DNA from: Pseudonocardiales bacterium
Lineage (GTDB): Bacteria; Actinomycetota; Actinomycetes; Mycobacteriales; Jatrophihabitantaceae
NCBI GenBank assembly: GCA_030840295.1
Contig: JAVEET010000108.1
Span: 1-64,000 of the forward strand
Direction of reading: 5' to 3'
DNA: 64,000 nucleotides
The notes under the pieces were generated by a model. The model saw only the letters and a program-made list of their open reading frames with translations, did not search any database and was not told the origin of the DNA. The position numbers and the translations under genes were made by a program. Below, one piece after another: positions 17,072 to 25,492 of this stretch (its first letter is position 1; the number at the start of each line of letters is the position of its first letter).

Positions 17072-18115
17072 GTGCCGAATTCTGCAGCCGTAGGGGCGCT
17101 ACCTCCCATTGCGTTGCCCGCCAACCAACCGGCCGACCGGTTCTACCTGGGTGGCGACCGCATCGCTGCCTTCCGCGGCACCGCAGCACTGGGGGATCAC
17201 GTACCCGAGGACTGGGTCGCGTCGACGACGACCGTCGCCGGCTTCGACGACGTCGGGCTGACGCATCTCGACGACGGCGGCACGCTCCGCGCCGCGATAC
17301 GGGATGACCCGATCAACTGGCTCGGGCCCGATCATTCGAACAAGTACGGGGCCGATCCGGCTCTGCTGGTCAAGCTTCTTGACGCCGGCGAACGGCTACC
17401 GGTACACGTCCACCCAGACGACGCCTTCGCCCGAAGCCACTTGTCCTGCCGCACCGGTAAGACGGAGTCGTGGATCATCCTCGACGCCGACCCGGAAGCC
17501 CAGGTGTACTTAGGCTTCCGCGAGGACGTCGAGCCGGCACAGCTGTCCAGGTGGGTCGCGGACCAGGATCGAGAAGCCATGCTGTCGGCGCTGCACCCTA
17601 TCGATGTGCGGCCCGGCGATACGGTCTACGTCCCGGCCGGACTCCCGCACGCCATCGGAGCCGGCGTCTTCCTGCTCGAGCTCCAGCAAGCCGCGGATCT
17701 TTCCCTGCTGCTCGAGTACGCCGGCTTCGCGATCGACGGGACACGCGACGGCCATCTCGGAATTGGATTTGACGCGGCCTTGCCCTGCGTCCGGCATGAT
17801 GCGTTGTCCGCTGCCGAGTTGGAAAAACTGTGCGGCAAATGGGACGACGGGCACATCTTCCCTTCCGCAGCGGACCAGTTCTTCCGCGCCGAGCGCATCG
17901 CAGGAGAGGTTGACACCGTCCTGCAGCCCGGGTTTTCGGTGCTGGTCGTGACAGCGGGCTCCGGGCAACTCGCGTGGATCGATGCCGACGGCGGGCTACT
18001 GGACGTGCACGCGGGAGCCACCGTGGCCGTGCCGTTCAGTGCAGGACCGGTGCAGCTTCGCGGTGATCTCGAGGTCCTTCGTTGCCGTCCCCCGCGGCTC
18101 GATGTCAGCCGCTGA
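17072..18115 (+). CDS. manA: Mannose-6-phosphate isomerase, class I (ManA)
   Basis: A 347-residue cupin-fold zinc enzyme that interconverts mannose 6-phosphate and fructose 6-phosphate, or a related aldose/ketose phosphate. Zinc-site residues are in PVHVHPDD (about 109-116) and in the PAGLPHAIGAGVFLLELQ segment (about 190-207), as in ManA. The GTG at 17072 has GAGGGA six bases upstream. An earlier in-frame GTG at 17015 would place operator O3 inside the coding region, so it is rejected. It is the first gene of a four-gene plus-strand operon. Confidence 0.87.
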   Translation: MPNSAAVGALPPIALPANQPADRFYLGGDRIAAFRGTAALGDHVPEDWVASTTTVAGFDDVGLTHLDDGGTLRAAIRDDPINWLGPDHSNKYGADPALLVKLLDAGERLPVHVHPDDAFARSHLSCRTGKTESWIILDADPEAQVYLGFREDVEPAQLSRWVADQDREAMLSALHPIDVRPGDTVYVPAGLPHAIGAGVFLLELQQAADLSLLLEYAGFAIDGTRDGHLGIGFDAALPCVRHDALSAAELEKLCGKWDDGHIFPSAADQFFRAERIAGEVDTVLQPGFSVLVVTAGSGQLAWIDADGGLLDVHAGATVAVPFSAGPVQLRGDLEVLRCRPPRLDVSR

Positions 18116-18127
18116 CTACTTCGGCCA

Positions 18128-19627
18128 ATGACCGCCCTCAGCACGGAGGCGCTCGGGCATCTCGACCCGCGCGTACCTATCCCCAGCTATGACCGCAGCC
18201 GATGCAGCATCGGCATTGTGCACTTCGGTGTCGGGGCCTTTCACCGCTCACATGAAGCCATGTACCTCGACAGTCTCATGAACCAAGGCCAGGCGCATGA
18301 CCTGGGTATCTGCGGCGTTGGACTCCTGTCGGCCGACGCCGCGATGCGCGACGCGCTCGCCGAGCAGGACTGCCTCTACACGCTCGTACTCAAGCACCCC
18401 GACGGGCGATGGGAGCCACGCGTCATCGGTTCCATCCTCGACTACCTCTACGCACCAGAGGACCACGCCAAGGTGCAGGAGCGTCTCGTCAACCCCGAGA
18501 CCAAAATCGTGTCGCTGACGATCACAGAGGGCGGCTACAACCTCCACCGGGTCACCGGCGACTTCGACGCCAATGATCCCGCTATCGTCGCGGACCTGGA
18601 TCGGGACGCCATCCCACGTACCGTGTTCGGATTCGTGGTGCGGGCCCTGGCCGAACGCCGACGGGCCGGCATCGCCCCATTCACGATCATGTCCTGCGAC
18701 AATATGCCCTCCAACGGCCAGGTCGGCCGGCGCGCGTTCGTGGCGTTCGCAGAACTCATCGACTCTGAACTCGCGACGTGGATCCGTGACCACGTCGACT
18801 TCCCCAATTCGATGGTTGATCGCATCACGCCCGCTACGACCGATGAGGATCGTGCGGCGCTCGCCAGCCGCTTTGACATCGACGACGCATGGCCGGTGCT
18901 GTGCGAACCGTTCAGCCAGTGGGTTCTGGAGGACCAGTTCGCTTCGGGACGGCCACGCTTCGAGGACGTCGGCGTACAGGTTGTGGGTGATGTCGAACCG
19001 TACGAATTGATGAAGCTTCGCCTGCTGAACGCGAGCCATCAGGCACTGTGTTACGCCGGCTACCTCGCAGGGCACCGGCTCGTTCACGACGTCGCTCGTG
19101 ACCCGCTGTTCGCGCAGTTCCTTCTCGATTACATGAAGCTGGAAGCCATACCGAGCCTGGACCCGGTGCCGGGCATCGACCTGCAGGCCTACGCGGACAA
19201 CCTCATCGAACGGTTCTCCAATCCTGAGGTCCGTGACACCGTCGCCCGGCTCTGTGCCAACAGTTCCGACCTCATCCCGAAATTCATTCTTCCGGTCCTG
19301 CGGTTCCAGTTGGACTGCGGCGGCAGCATCTCGCGCTGCACCGCAGTCCTTGCAAGCTGGGCCCGCTACGCCGAAGGTACCGACGAACAAGGCCAGCCGA
19401 TTCACATCGTCGACCCGCTGCGTGACCGGATGACGCCGTCCGCATTACGCCAGCGGAGCGATTCGACCGCATTCTTGCGAAACCGCGATGTGTTCGGTGA
19501 CCTGATCGACAACGAGCGCTTCGTGAGCGCCTATGTCGCTGTGCTCACGAGTCTGCACGAGGCTGGAGCGCGTTTCACCCTCAGCCACCTGGCCGACCTC
19601 ACCTCGGCCACGACGGCCCACTCCTGA
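18128..19627 (+). CDS. Mannitol 2-dehydrogenase family (polyol-specific long-chain dehydrogenase)
   Basis: A 499-residue enzyme of the mannitol/fructuronate/arabinitol dehydrogenase family. N-terminal Rossmann entry is IVHFGVGAFHRSHEAMY (about 30-46), TITEGGYN (about 130) is characteristic, and the catalytic lysine-asparagine-histidine motif appears as KLRLLNASH (about 296-304). It oxidises a polyol such as mannitol, D-arabitol or sorbitol to a ketose, or does the reverse with tagaturonate-type substrates. It starts twelve bases after manA. With the SDR and xylulokinase that follow, D-arabitol or xylitol to xylulose 5-phosphate is a natural guess. Confidence 0.88.
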   Translation: MTALSTEALGHLDPRVPIPSYDRSRCSIGIVHFGVGAFHRSHEAMYLDSLMNQGQAHDLGICGVGLLSADAAMRDALAEQDCLYTLVLKHPDGRWEPRVIGSILDYLYAPEDHAKVQERLVNPETKIVSLTITEGGYNLHRVTGDFDANDPAIVADLDRDAIPRTVFGFVVRALAERRRAGIAPFTIMSCDNMPSNGQVGRRAFVAFAELIDSELATWIRDHVDFPNSMVDRITPATTDEDRAALASRFDIDDAWPVLCEPFSQWVLEDQFASGRPRFEDVGVQVVGDVEPYELMKLRLLNASHQALCYAGYLAGHRLVHDVARDPLFAQFLLDYMKLEAIPSLDPVPGIDLQAYADNLIERFSNPEVRDTVARLCANSSDLIPKFILPVLRFQLDCGGSISRCTAVLASWARYAEGTDEQGQPIHIVDPLRDRMTPSALRQRSDSTAFLRNRDVFGDLIDNERFVSAYVAVLTSLHEAGARFTLSHLADLTSATTAHS

Positions 19628-19640
19628 AGGAGGCACATAC

Positions 19641-20369
19641 ATGAAGGATTTCAATGGCAAGACCATCCTCGTCACCGGCGCGAGCGGAGGCATCGGTGGA
19701 GCGACTGTGCGCAAGCTTGCCGAACGCGGCGCGAACGTGGTGGCAGCCGGCCGCGTCGAGGCAGGACTCGACAAGATCGCCACCGACACCGGTGCGCGGA
19801 TCCTGCCGTTCGACCTGACCTCAGAAGACAGCGTCGCGTCCGCGATCGGGGACCTCGACCTGTGGGGCGTGGTCAACTGCGGCGGCTACGGCGGCGAAAT
19901 CGCCAGCCCACAGGACACCGACATCGCCGTGTTCGACAAGGTCATCGCCATCAACGCTCGGGGCGCGCTGCTCGTCACCAAGTACGCCGCGCGAACCATG
20001 ATCCGCCTCGGGCAGGGAGGGTCAATCGTGAATGTTTCGAGCCAGGCCAGCCTCGTCGCGCTCAACGGTCACATCTCCTACGGCGCGTCCAAGGCCGCCC
20101 TCGACAACATCACGCGCGTCTCGGCTCTGGAGCTCGGCCAGTACGGGATCCGGGTCAACAGCGTCAACCCGACCGTGGTCATGACCGAGATGTCGGCGTT
20201 CTACTGGGGTCGCCCCGAGATCGGGGAACCCTTCCTCGAGCAGATGCCGCTGCACAAGTGGGCCACCGAGGACGACATCGCCGGTCCGATCGTGTTCCTG
20301 CTCAGCGACGAGGCGGCCATGATCAGCGGCGTCAGCCTGCCCATCGACGGCGGCTACACCGCACGCTGA
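19641..20369 (+). CDS. SDR, L-xylulose reductase (DCXR)-like
   Basis: A 242-residue SDR with TGASGGIG (about 12-19), SSQAS and YGASK catalytic residues, and NSVNPTVVMTEM (about 173-184), a signature I associate with dicarbonyl/L-xylulose reductase and mouse lung carbonyl reductase. Basic AGRVEAG after strand two fits NADPH. It would interconvert xylitol and L-xylulose or a similar pair. AAGGAGG lies seven bases before the ATG; the frame extension to 19533 lies inside the previous gene. Confidence 0.83.
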   Translation: MKDFNGKTILVTGASGGIGGATVRKLAERGANVVAAGRVEAGLDKIATDTGARILPFDLTSEDSVASAIGDLDLWGVVNCGGYGGEIASPQDTDIAVFDKVIAINARGALLVTKYAARTMIRLGQGGSIVNVSSQASLVALNGHISYGASKAALDNITRVSALELGQYGIRVNSVNPTVVMTEMSAFYWGRPEIGEPFLEQMPLHKWATEDDIAGPIVFLLSDEAAMISGVSLPIDGGYTAR

Positions 20370-20412
20370 TGCGGCCCCACGGCGACCGGACGAGCTTCCT
20401 TAGGGTGCCAGG

Positions 20413-21900
20413 ATGACCGCTTCACTGACGCTGCTCGGCATCGATCTCGGCACCAGCTCGGTGAAAGTGGTGCTGATCGATCCCGCCGGGACGGTGCTGG
20501 CCCAGGCCGATGCCGACTACGACGTGCACCGGCCACATCCCGGCTGGGCCGAGTCCGACCCGGAGCAATGGTGGACTGCCGTCCGCGACTCCGTGTCGCG
20601 GGCGCTCGCGCAGCTTCCCGGCGCCACTCCGGCCGGCATCGGACTTTCCGGTCAGATGCACGGTGTGGTCCTCTGCGACGCAGCCGGCACGCCGGTTCGC
20701 CCAGCCATCCTGTGGGCAGACGCGCGCGCCGAGGACGAGCTGACGGTGTACCGCTCATTGGGTCCGGGCGTCCTGGCCAGGCTCGCCAACCCACTGAGTC
20801 CCGGGATGGCCGGACCCGTCCTCGGCTGGCTGCACCGAAACGAAGCCGATGCCGTCGCCTCGGCCCGCCACGCGTTACAACCGAAGGACTGGATCCGCGC
20901 GCGGCTGACCGGCCGGTTCGCCTCCGAGCCCAGTGATGCCTCGGCGACCCTGCTCTACGACGTCCTTGCCGACGGCTGGGACGAGACGGTGGTGGCAGCG
21001 CTCGGGATCCGCCGCGACCTGTTGCCTCCGCTGCTCGCCTTCTCCGGTGTCTGCGCGGGCACATTGCGGAGCGAGGTGGCGGCCGAACTCGCGCTGCCGC
21101 CGGACATTCCGGTCGCGGCGGGCGCGGGTGACACTGCGGCCGCCGCACTCGGTTCCGGACTGTTCGAGCAGGGCACCGTCCAGCTCACCATCGGTACGGG
21201 CCTACAGATCGTGACTCCGGTACCTCCGCCGACGGCAGACACCCTGAGCGGCGCACACCGGCCGGTCACCCACCTGTATCGCTCGGCGACCAGCGACGGG
21301 TGGTACGCCATGGCCGCAGGCCTCACCGGGGGCCAGACCTTGGACTGGGTTCGGCGGATGCTCGGAGTCGAGTGGTCGGAGCTGTATGCCGCGGCAGGTA
21401 GACAGGCGCGGATGGACGATCCGGTGTTCCTGCCGCAGCTGGTGGGTGAGCGGAGCCCGTATCTGGACACCTCTCTGCGCGGCGCGTGGACCGGCTTAGA
21501 TGCCCGGCACGACAGGACGGCCCTGCTCTACTCAGCACTGGAGGGCGTGGCATTCGCCGCCGCCGATGCCCTCGACGCCCTACCCGGCATCCCCGCCCTC
21601 GGACGGGATCTCCGGCTGGCCGGCGGCGGCACCACCACCCCGGCCTGGCGCGGGCTGCTGGCCGACGTACTCGACGCCCGGCTGCATGCGGTCGACGTTC
21701 CGGGCGCCTCGGCCCGAGGCGCTGCCTTACTGGCCGCGCAGGCGGCCGGGCTCGTCACGGCCCACGAGTTGACCGAGGTGGCCCGTCCGAATACGACTGT
21801 GATCGCATCGCCCGGTCCCGGTGTCGATCTGTTGCGACACCGGCGGGCTCTGTACCTCCGCACCCTGACCGCGCTGCGCCCGCTACGTTCCTCCGCTTAG
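20413..21900 (+). CDS. xylB: Xylulokinase
   Basis: A 495-residue FGGY kinase with DLGTSSVK (about 10-17), GLSGQMHG (about 77-84), AILWADARA and a C-terminal GGGTTTPAWRGLLADVL region, all typical of XylB, which makes D-xylulose 5-phosphate for the pentose-phosphate pathway. It is the last gene of the manA operon, and its TAG overlaps the convergent aldolase stop by three bases. The ribosome site is weak. Related FGGY kinases for other ketoses cannot be excluded. Confidence 0.9.
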   Translation: MTASLTLLGIDLGTSSVKVVLIDPAGTVLAQADADYDVHRPHPGWAESDPEQWWTAVRDSVSRALAQLPGATPAGIGLSGQMHGVVLCDAAGTPVRPAILWADARAEDELTVYRSLGPGVLARLANPLSPGMAGPVLGWLHRNEADAVASARHALQPKDWIRARLTGRFASEPSDASATLLYDVLADGWDETVVAALGIRRDLLPPLLAFSGVCAGTLRSEVAAELALPPDIPVAAGAGDTAAAALGSGLFEQGTVQLTIGTGLQIVTPVPPPTADTLSGAHRPVTHLYRSATSDGWYAMAAGLTGGQTLDWVRRMLGVEWSELYAAAGRQARMDDPVFLPQLVGERSPYLDTSLRGAWTGLDARHDRTALLYSALEGVAFAAADALDALPGIPALGRDLRLAGGGTTTPAWRGLLADVLDARLHAVDVPGASARGAALLAAQAAGLVTAHELTEVARPNTTVIASPGPGVDLLRHRRALYLRTLTALRPLRSSA

Positions 21901-22796
21901 GTACGGGCCAGCCGACCGTCGAGGATGGCCTCGAGCTCCCGCAGTCGGGGCAGAGCCCGGTTGGTCAGTAGCGACTCCCGAAGCTCCGGCGCCACCGCGA
22001 GGCTGTCCTTCCACAGCGACCGCCCTGCCATCGCACCGCTTGCGCCGTTCGCAAGGGCGATCTCGACCTGCTTCACGAAGGTCTCGTGATCGACACCTGC
22101 GGAAAGCACGGCCCAGGGCACGCCGTCCGCAGCGTGGGTTACCGCGGCGCAGCCCTCGGCTGAACCCGGGTAGGCCAGTTTCAGCACCTTGGCGCCGGCG
22201 GCGCGCGAGATGCGCGCGGCTTCTGCCACCAGCCGCGGGAAGGCCTGCCGGTACTGCTCGTCGGTCTCGCCGTCGAGCCGGTAGGTGAGGACCTCAACGA
22301 TCAGCAAGACCCCCTCGACCGTGCACGCACGGACGAGGTCGCGGATGTCCTGGGCCACCCGGGAGTCGATGTCCTGCTTGTCCGGTCGCATGTAGAACAG
22401 CATCTTGGCCACGTCGCCGCCCAGATCCCGCACCGTTTTGGGTGTCACACCATCGACGTAGCGGGTGTAACGCAGACCGTCGACGGTGTCAAAGCCGGAC
22501 GCGTCCATCCCCACGACGAGGGCAGTGTCGGCAAGCAGCGTGCCGTCGTCAACCACCTTGGGGAGGGCGACCTCGGGGTCCAGCAGGATCGCTGGAGCGT
22601 AGTTTGCCAGGTAGGTGACGATGTCGGACTTGGCCTCGGCAAGTTGCTCAGTAGTCACCGAGCCCGGGCCGTCCGGCGCGTCGGTCATCACCGCCTTCAT
22701 GCTGTTGCGTTGGTCAGCGGCGACGATCAGTATCTTGCTCCCCGCGGTGAGGATGCGTGCCATCGCTCGGCGTTCGAGCGTCGTCAGTTTGTTCAT
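21897..22796 (-). CDS. Class I aldolase of the LacD/YihT (tagatose-bisphosphate / sulfofructose-phosphate) family
   Basis: A 299-residue TIM-barrel aldolase. VAADQRNSM (about 27-35), the Schiff-base lysine region KVLKLAYPG (about 201-209), PWAVLSAGV and GASGAMAGRSLWKD match tagatose-1,6-bisphosphate aldolase LacD and E. coli YihT. It would cleave a ketose phosphate into DHAP and an aldehyde. AGAAGGAGA precedes the ATG. It follows an FGGY kinase and LacI regulator, so those two proteins likely make and sense its substrate. The exact sugar is unknown. Confidence 0.82.
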   Translation of the reverse strand: MNKLTTLERRAMARILTAGSKILIVAADQRNSMKAVMTDAPDGPGSVTTEQLAEAKSDIVTYLANYAPAILLDPEVALPKVVDDGTLLADTALVVGMDASGFDTVDGLRYTRYVDGVTPKTVRDLGGDVAKMLFYMRPDKQDIDSRVAQDIRDLVRACTVEGVLLIVEVLTYRLDGETDEQYRQAFPRLVAEAARISRAAGAKVLKLAYPGSAEGCAAVTHAADGVPWAVLSAGVDHETFVKQVEIALANGASGAMAGRSLWKDSLAVAPELRESLLTNRALPRLRELEAILDGRLART

Positions 22797-22815
22797 GGTT
22801 TTCTCCTTCTAATAT

Positions 22816-22842
22816 GGTGGAACGGCTGGTGGAACGGCTGGT
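22816..22842. repeat. Tandem 12-base repeat (2.25 copies) between kinase and aldolase genes
   Basis: The unit GGTGGAACGGCT occurs at 22816-22827 and 22828-22839, followed by GGT. It fills most of the 47-base spacer between the FGGY kinase stop and the aldolase ribosome site. It looks like a recent slippage duplication and may vary between strains. Confidence 0.7.
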
Positions 22843-22843
22843 C

Positions 22844-24214
22844 TCACCGCTGCGCATTGGTCTTGGCGACGGGCTCCAGGAGCCTGCTCGCAAAGAGGGC
22901 GGCACCGTAGGCCGTGTCCTGGGACCGTTGGGAGACCACAAGGCCCGGGAGCACGGCGGAGCGGGCGCGTCGGACGCTCGCCATGGCGGCCCAGCCCCCG
23001 GTGAGCACGGTCGCGCGGGCGGGCGGGACCTCCTGGTCCATCGCGTCGATGAGCAGCCTGATTTCGTCGTTTCCGTGTCGGAGGACTGCCCCGAAAATCT
23101 CGGCCGGACTTGCTCCATCACCGCGAACGGTAAGACGGAGGACGCCGTCGTCGTTGCGCGCACCGCGGACTTCGATCGCCCCGTCTGCAAGGGACCCTTC
23201 GAACGGCAGAGCGAGTACCCGCGCATCGAGCTGATCGCGACCTATCGAGTCCACGATGCCGGCGAGCTGCAGGGCACGACGCATGAGGATCCCGCTTTTC
23301 ACACCCGCGACGAGGACGTGCTGACCGGGGACGACGTGCCGAACCGAGTTGATCAGCCGCGACGCGAGCCGGGAGCGCGCTTCGAGTGACGGTGGGGCGT
23401 CCAGCACCCGGAGCAGCACCTCGGCGGTACCCATCGAAGCGTGGTAACGATCGTCCGGGATCGCTCCGCCGGAGACGGCTGAGACGAGGTGGTCGTGGCC
23501 GGCGACGGTCACCCGTGCGCCGCCGAAAGCGGCCGGAAGCCATTCGGCGTCCGCCGTGCCCAGGTCCGTGCCCGCGTCCGTTAGGGGCGGCAGGAAGTCC
23601 GGCGTGACGCCGAGGTAGTCCATCATTTCGGGCCAGGGCTTGCCGCTGTCCTGGTCGAGCAGACCAGTCCGTGAGGCGACGGAGTATTCGCTCACGGCCC
23701 GCGCCCCGAGGGCCGCGGCAACGAACTCGGGCAGGTTGAACCATCGCAGTCCGCCGAACCCGATCCCGTTCTCGCGAAGGTTCAGGAGCTTGACGACGGA
23801 GACCTGGACGCCTACGGGAAGCCCGGTGCGTCCTGCGAACTCCGCGGCCAGGTGCGACGGCAGCGCCTCGACCTGATCTCGGCCGCGCGGATCGAACCAC
23901 GCGATTGCGGGCGCTGCGGCCTTGCCGGCGGGATCAACGAGCAGACCACTTTCGCCCATCCCGGAGATCGCGATCGCAGCGACGGAGGGATTGAGATCAT
24001 CGGTCAGGGTCCTCAGCCGCTCGGCCGTGGCGACAAGGAGTTCACGTACGGTTTCCAGAAGGTCGTCGGCGGTCAGCTCGGTCGTTCCGGCTGCGCCTGA
24101 CCGCCACGGTGTCGGCCGCTGCTCGATAAGGACTTCAGTGCCGTCCTCCCGGGCGATCAGTATCTTGATGCCCGTGCTGCCGAGATCGATTCCGGCGACT
24201 AGTCGCCTGCTCAA
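22844..24214 (-). CDS. FGGY-family carbohydrate kinase
   Basis: A 456-residue FGGY kinase with DLGSTGIK (about 10-17), ISGMGESG (about 83-90), AIAWFDPRG and a C-terminal LTGGWAAMASVRRARSA region. It does not clearly fit xylulokinase, glycerol kinase or rhamnulokinase, so the sugar is unassigned. The start is TTG at 24214, overlapping the LacI stop (TTGA), which is unusual but in the right place before the ATP fold. It is the middle gene of a LacI-kinase-aldolase operon. Confidence 0.83.
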   Translation of the reverse strand: MSRRLVAGIDLGSTGIKILIAREDGTEVLIEQRPTPWRSGAAGTTELTADDLLETVRELLVATAERLRTLTDDLNPSVAAIAISGMGESGLLVDPAGKAAAPAIAWFDPRGRDQVEALPSHLAAEFAGRTGLPVGVQVSVVKLLNLRENGIGFGGLRWFNLPEFVAAALGARAVSEYSVASRTGLLDQDSGKPWPEMMDYLGVTPDFLPPLTDAGTDLGTADAEWLPAAFGGARVTVAGHDHLVSAVSGGAIPDDRYHASMGTAEVLLRVLDAPPSLEARSRLASRLINSVRHVVPGQHVLVAGVKSGILMRRALQLAGIVDSIGRDQLDARVLALPFEGSLADGAIEVRGARNDDGVLRLTVRGDGASPAEIFGAVLRHGNDEIRLLIDAMDQEVPPARATVLTGGWAAMASVRRARSAVLPGLVVSQRSQDTAYGAALFASRLLEPVAKTNAQR

Positions 24215-25254
24215 CTGATGCTCACTTTCCCAGCCCTGCGGCGCGGTTGCGCAGCCAACTCCGCGATCCGTATGAGGTGCGAGGACCGTTGTACGAATCC
24301 AGTCGGCACCTGCAGATCGACCCTGTCCAGAACGGGATTCTGGAACAGCTGGGTCAGACGATCGAAGGCGAGCGCCCCCATCGAATATGGGTCCTGGTCG
24401 ATGCAGCTGATCGTGGGGTCCACCGCGTCGGCCAGCGAGAAATCGCCGAAGGACACGACCGCGAGGTCAGTCCGGCCTAGGCTATGCGTCTCCGAAATGA
24501 CCGCGGAAGCATGGCGGGCGTTTGAGAGGAACAGCGCCGAAGGCGGCTCCGGTAGGGCGAGAACGGTTCGAAGGGCGGCCCGGGCCGCACCGCTGCCGAG
24601 GGGAACATCCGGCACTAGCTCCGCATCAACAGCGAGGCCGTGTTCGACGAGCACGTCCTCGTAGGCGGCTCGGCGCCTACGAGCGGTCTGGATTCGGCGA
24701 TCGAAACCGATCAGCCCGATGCGGCGGTGACCGCTCGCCACCAGCCGCTCGACGCCAGATCGGGCCGCGGCGTAATCGTCCACCGTCACCGAGTCAAAGC
24801 CGGGCAATGAACGGTCCACCGTCACCACCGGCATCGACGTCCGGTAGGGCTCCAGAAATTCGAGCTGCTCACCCACGGGCGCGAGGATGATGCCGCGGAC
24901 GTGCTGACTGGCCAGGCGAAGCAGCTGGTTGCGCTCCCGCTCGGGGTCAAAGCCCGAACTGCACACGACGACCCCTAGGCCGAGGCTGATCGCGCGCTGC
25001 TCGACCGCGCTCACGAGAGCGGAGAAGAACACGTCGTCGATGGAGTCGACGACCACTCCGACGGCGTTTCCAGCCCCGGTCTTGAGCGATCGGGCCATCG
25101 TGTTGGGTACGTAGTTCAATTCGACGATCGCGGTCTGGACGCGGTCGCGCAGCTCGGGCGCTACCGTGTCCAAGCCGTTGACCACCCGCGAGACCGTCTT
25201 GATGCTGACCTTCGCGGCTGTCGCGACATCTCGAATGCTGGGTCGATCGCCCAC
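24211..25254 (-). CDS. LacI-family repressor of the kinase-aldolase operon
   Basis: A 347-residue LacI/GalR regulator with helix-turn-helix SIRDVATAAKVSIKTVSRVV (about 6-25), hinge LNYVPNTMARSLK, and a type I periplasmic sugar-binding domain. GTG at 25254 is chosen because AGAGGA lies five bases before it. The longer TTG start at 25272 would sit inside the operator. Two perfect GACAACGTTGTC palindromes upstream suggest tight autoregulation of this gene and the downstream kinase and aldolase. Confidence 0.9.
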   Translation of the reverse strand: MGDRPSIRDVATAAKVSIKTVSRVVNGLDTVAPELRDRVQTAIVELNYVPNTMARSLKTGAGNAVGVVVDSIDDVFFSALVSAVEQRAISLGLGVVVCSSGFDPERERNQLLRLASQHVRGIILAPVGEQLEFLEPYRTSMPVVTVDRSLPGFDSVTVDDYAAARSGVERLVASGHRRIGLIGFDRRIQTARRRRAAYEDVLVEHGLAVDAELVPDVPLGSGAARAALRTVLALPEPPSALFLSNARHASAVISETHSLGRTDLAVVSFGDFSLADAVDPTISCIDQDPYSMGALAFDRLTQLFQNPVLDRVDLQVPTGFVQRSSHLIRIAELAAQPRRRAGKVSIS

Positions 25255-25265
25255 TTCGTTCCTCT

Positions 25266-25305
25266 CGGACAACGTTGTCTCGGCTGGTCGGACAACGTTG
25301 TCTCG
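25266..25305 (-). promoter_or_regulatory. Tandem LacI operators, two GACAACGTTGTC palindromes
   Basis: The 17-base sequence CGGACAACGTTGTCTCG occurs at 25266-25282 and again at 25289-25305. Each holds a perfect 12-base palindrome with the central CG of LacI-family sites, and centres are 23 bases apart. They occupy the space between the predicted -10 box and the ribosome site of the lacI gene at 24211. Confidence 0.85.
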
Positions 25306-25306
25306 T

Positions 25307-25336
25307 ATCCTCGCCTGTCCGCCAAGGGGCTGTCAA
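25307..25336 (-). promoter_or_regulatory. Predicted promoter of the LacI-kinase-aldolase operon
   Basis: On the minus strand TTGACA (complement of 25331-25336) and GAGGAT (complement of 25307-25312) are 18 bases apart. The -35 box is perfect and the -10 box is weak. The operators begin one base downstream. Confidence 0.5.
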
Positions 25337-25492
25337 GTCGGGTGGCGATGAGGCGAACCGGACGTCGCCCGTTCAGCAACGGGGCTGCCGACTCGAGCTG
25401 GCCGGTGACTTCGGACCGGGCGAACAGTGCGCCGCCGATGCCAGCTCCCGAGGCATAGCGAGGACACCATCGTGGCGGTGGCAGGGGCGGAT

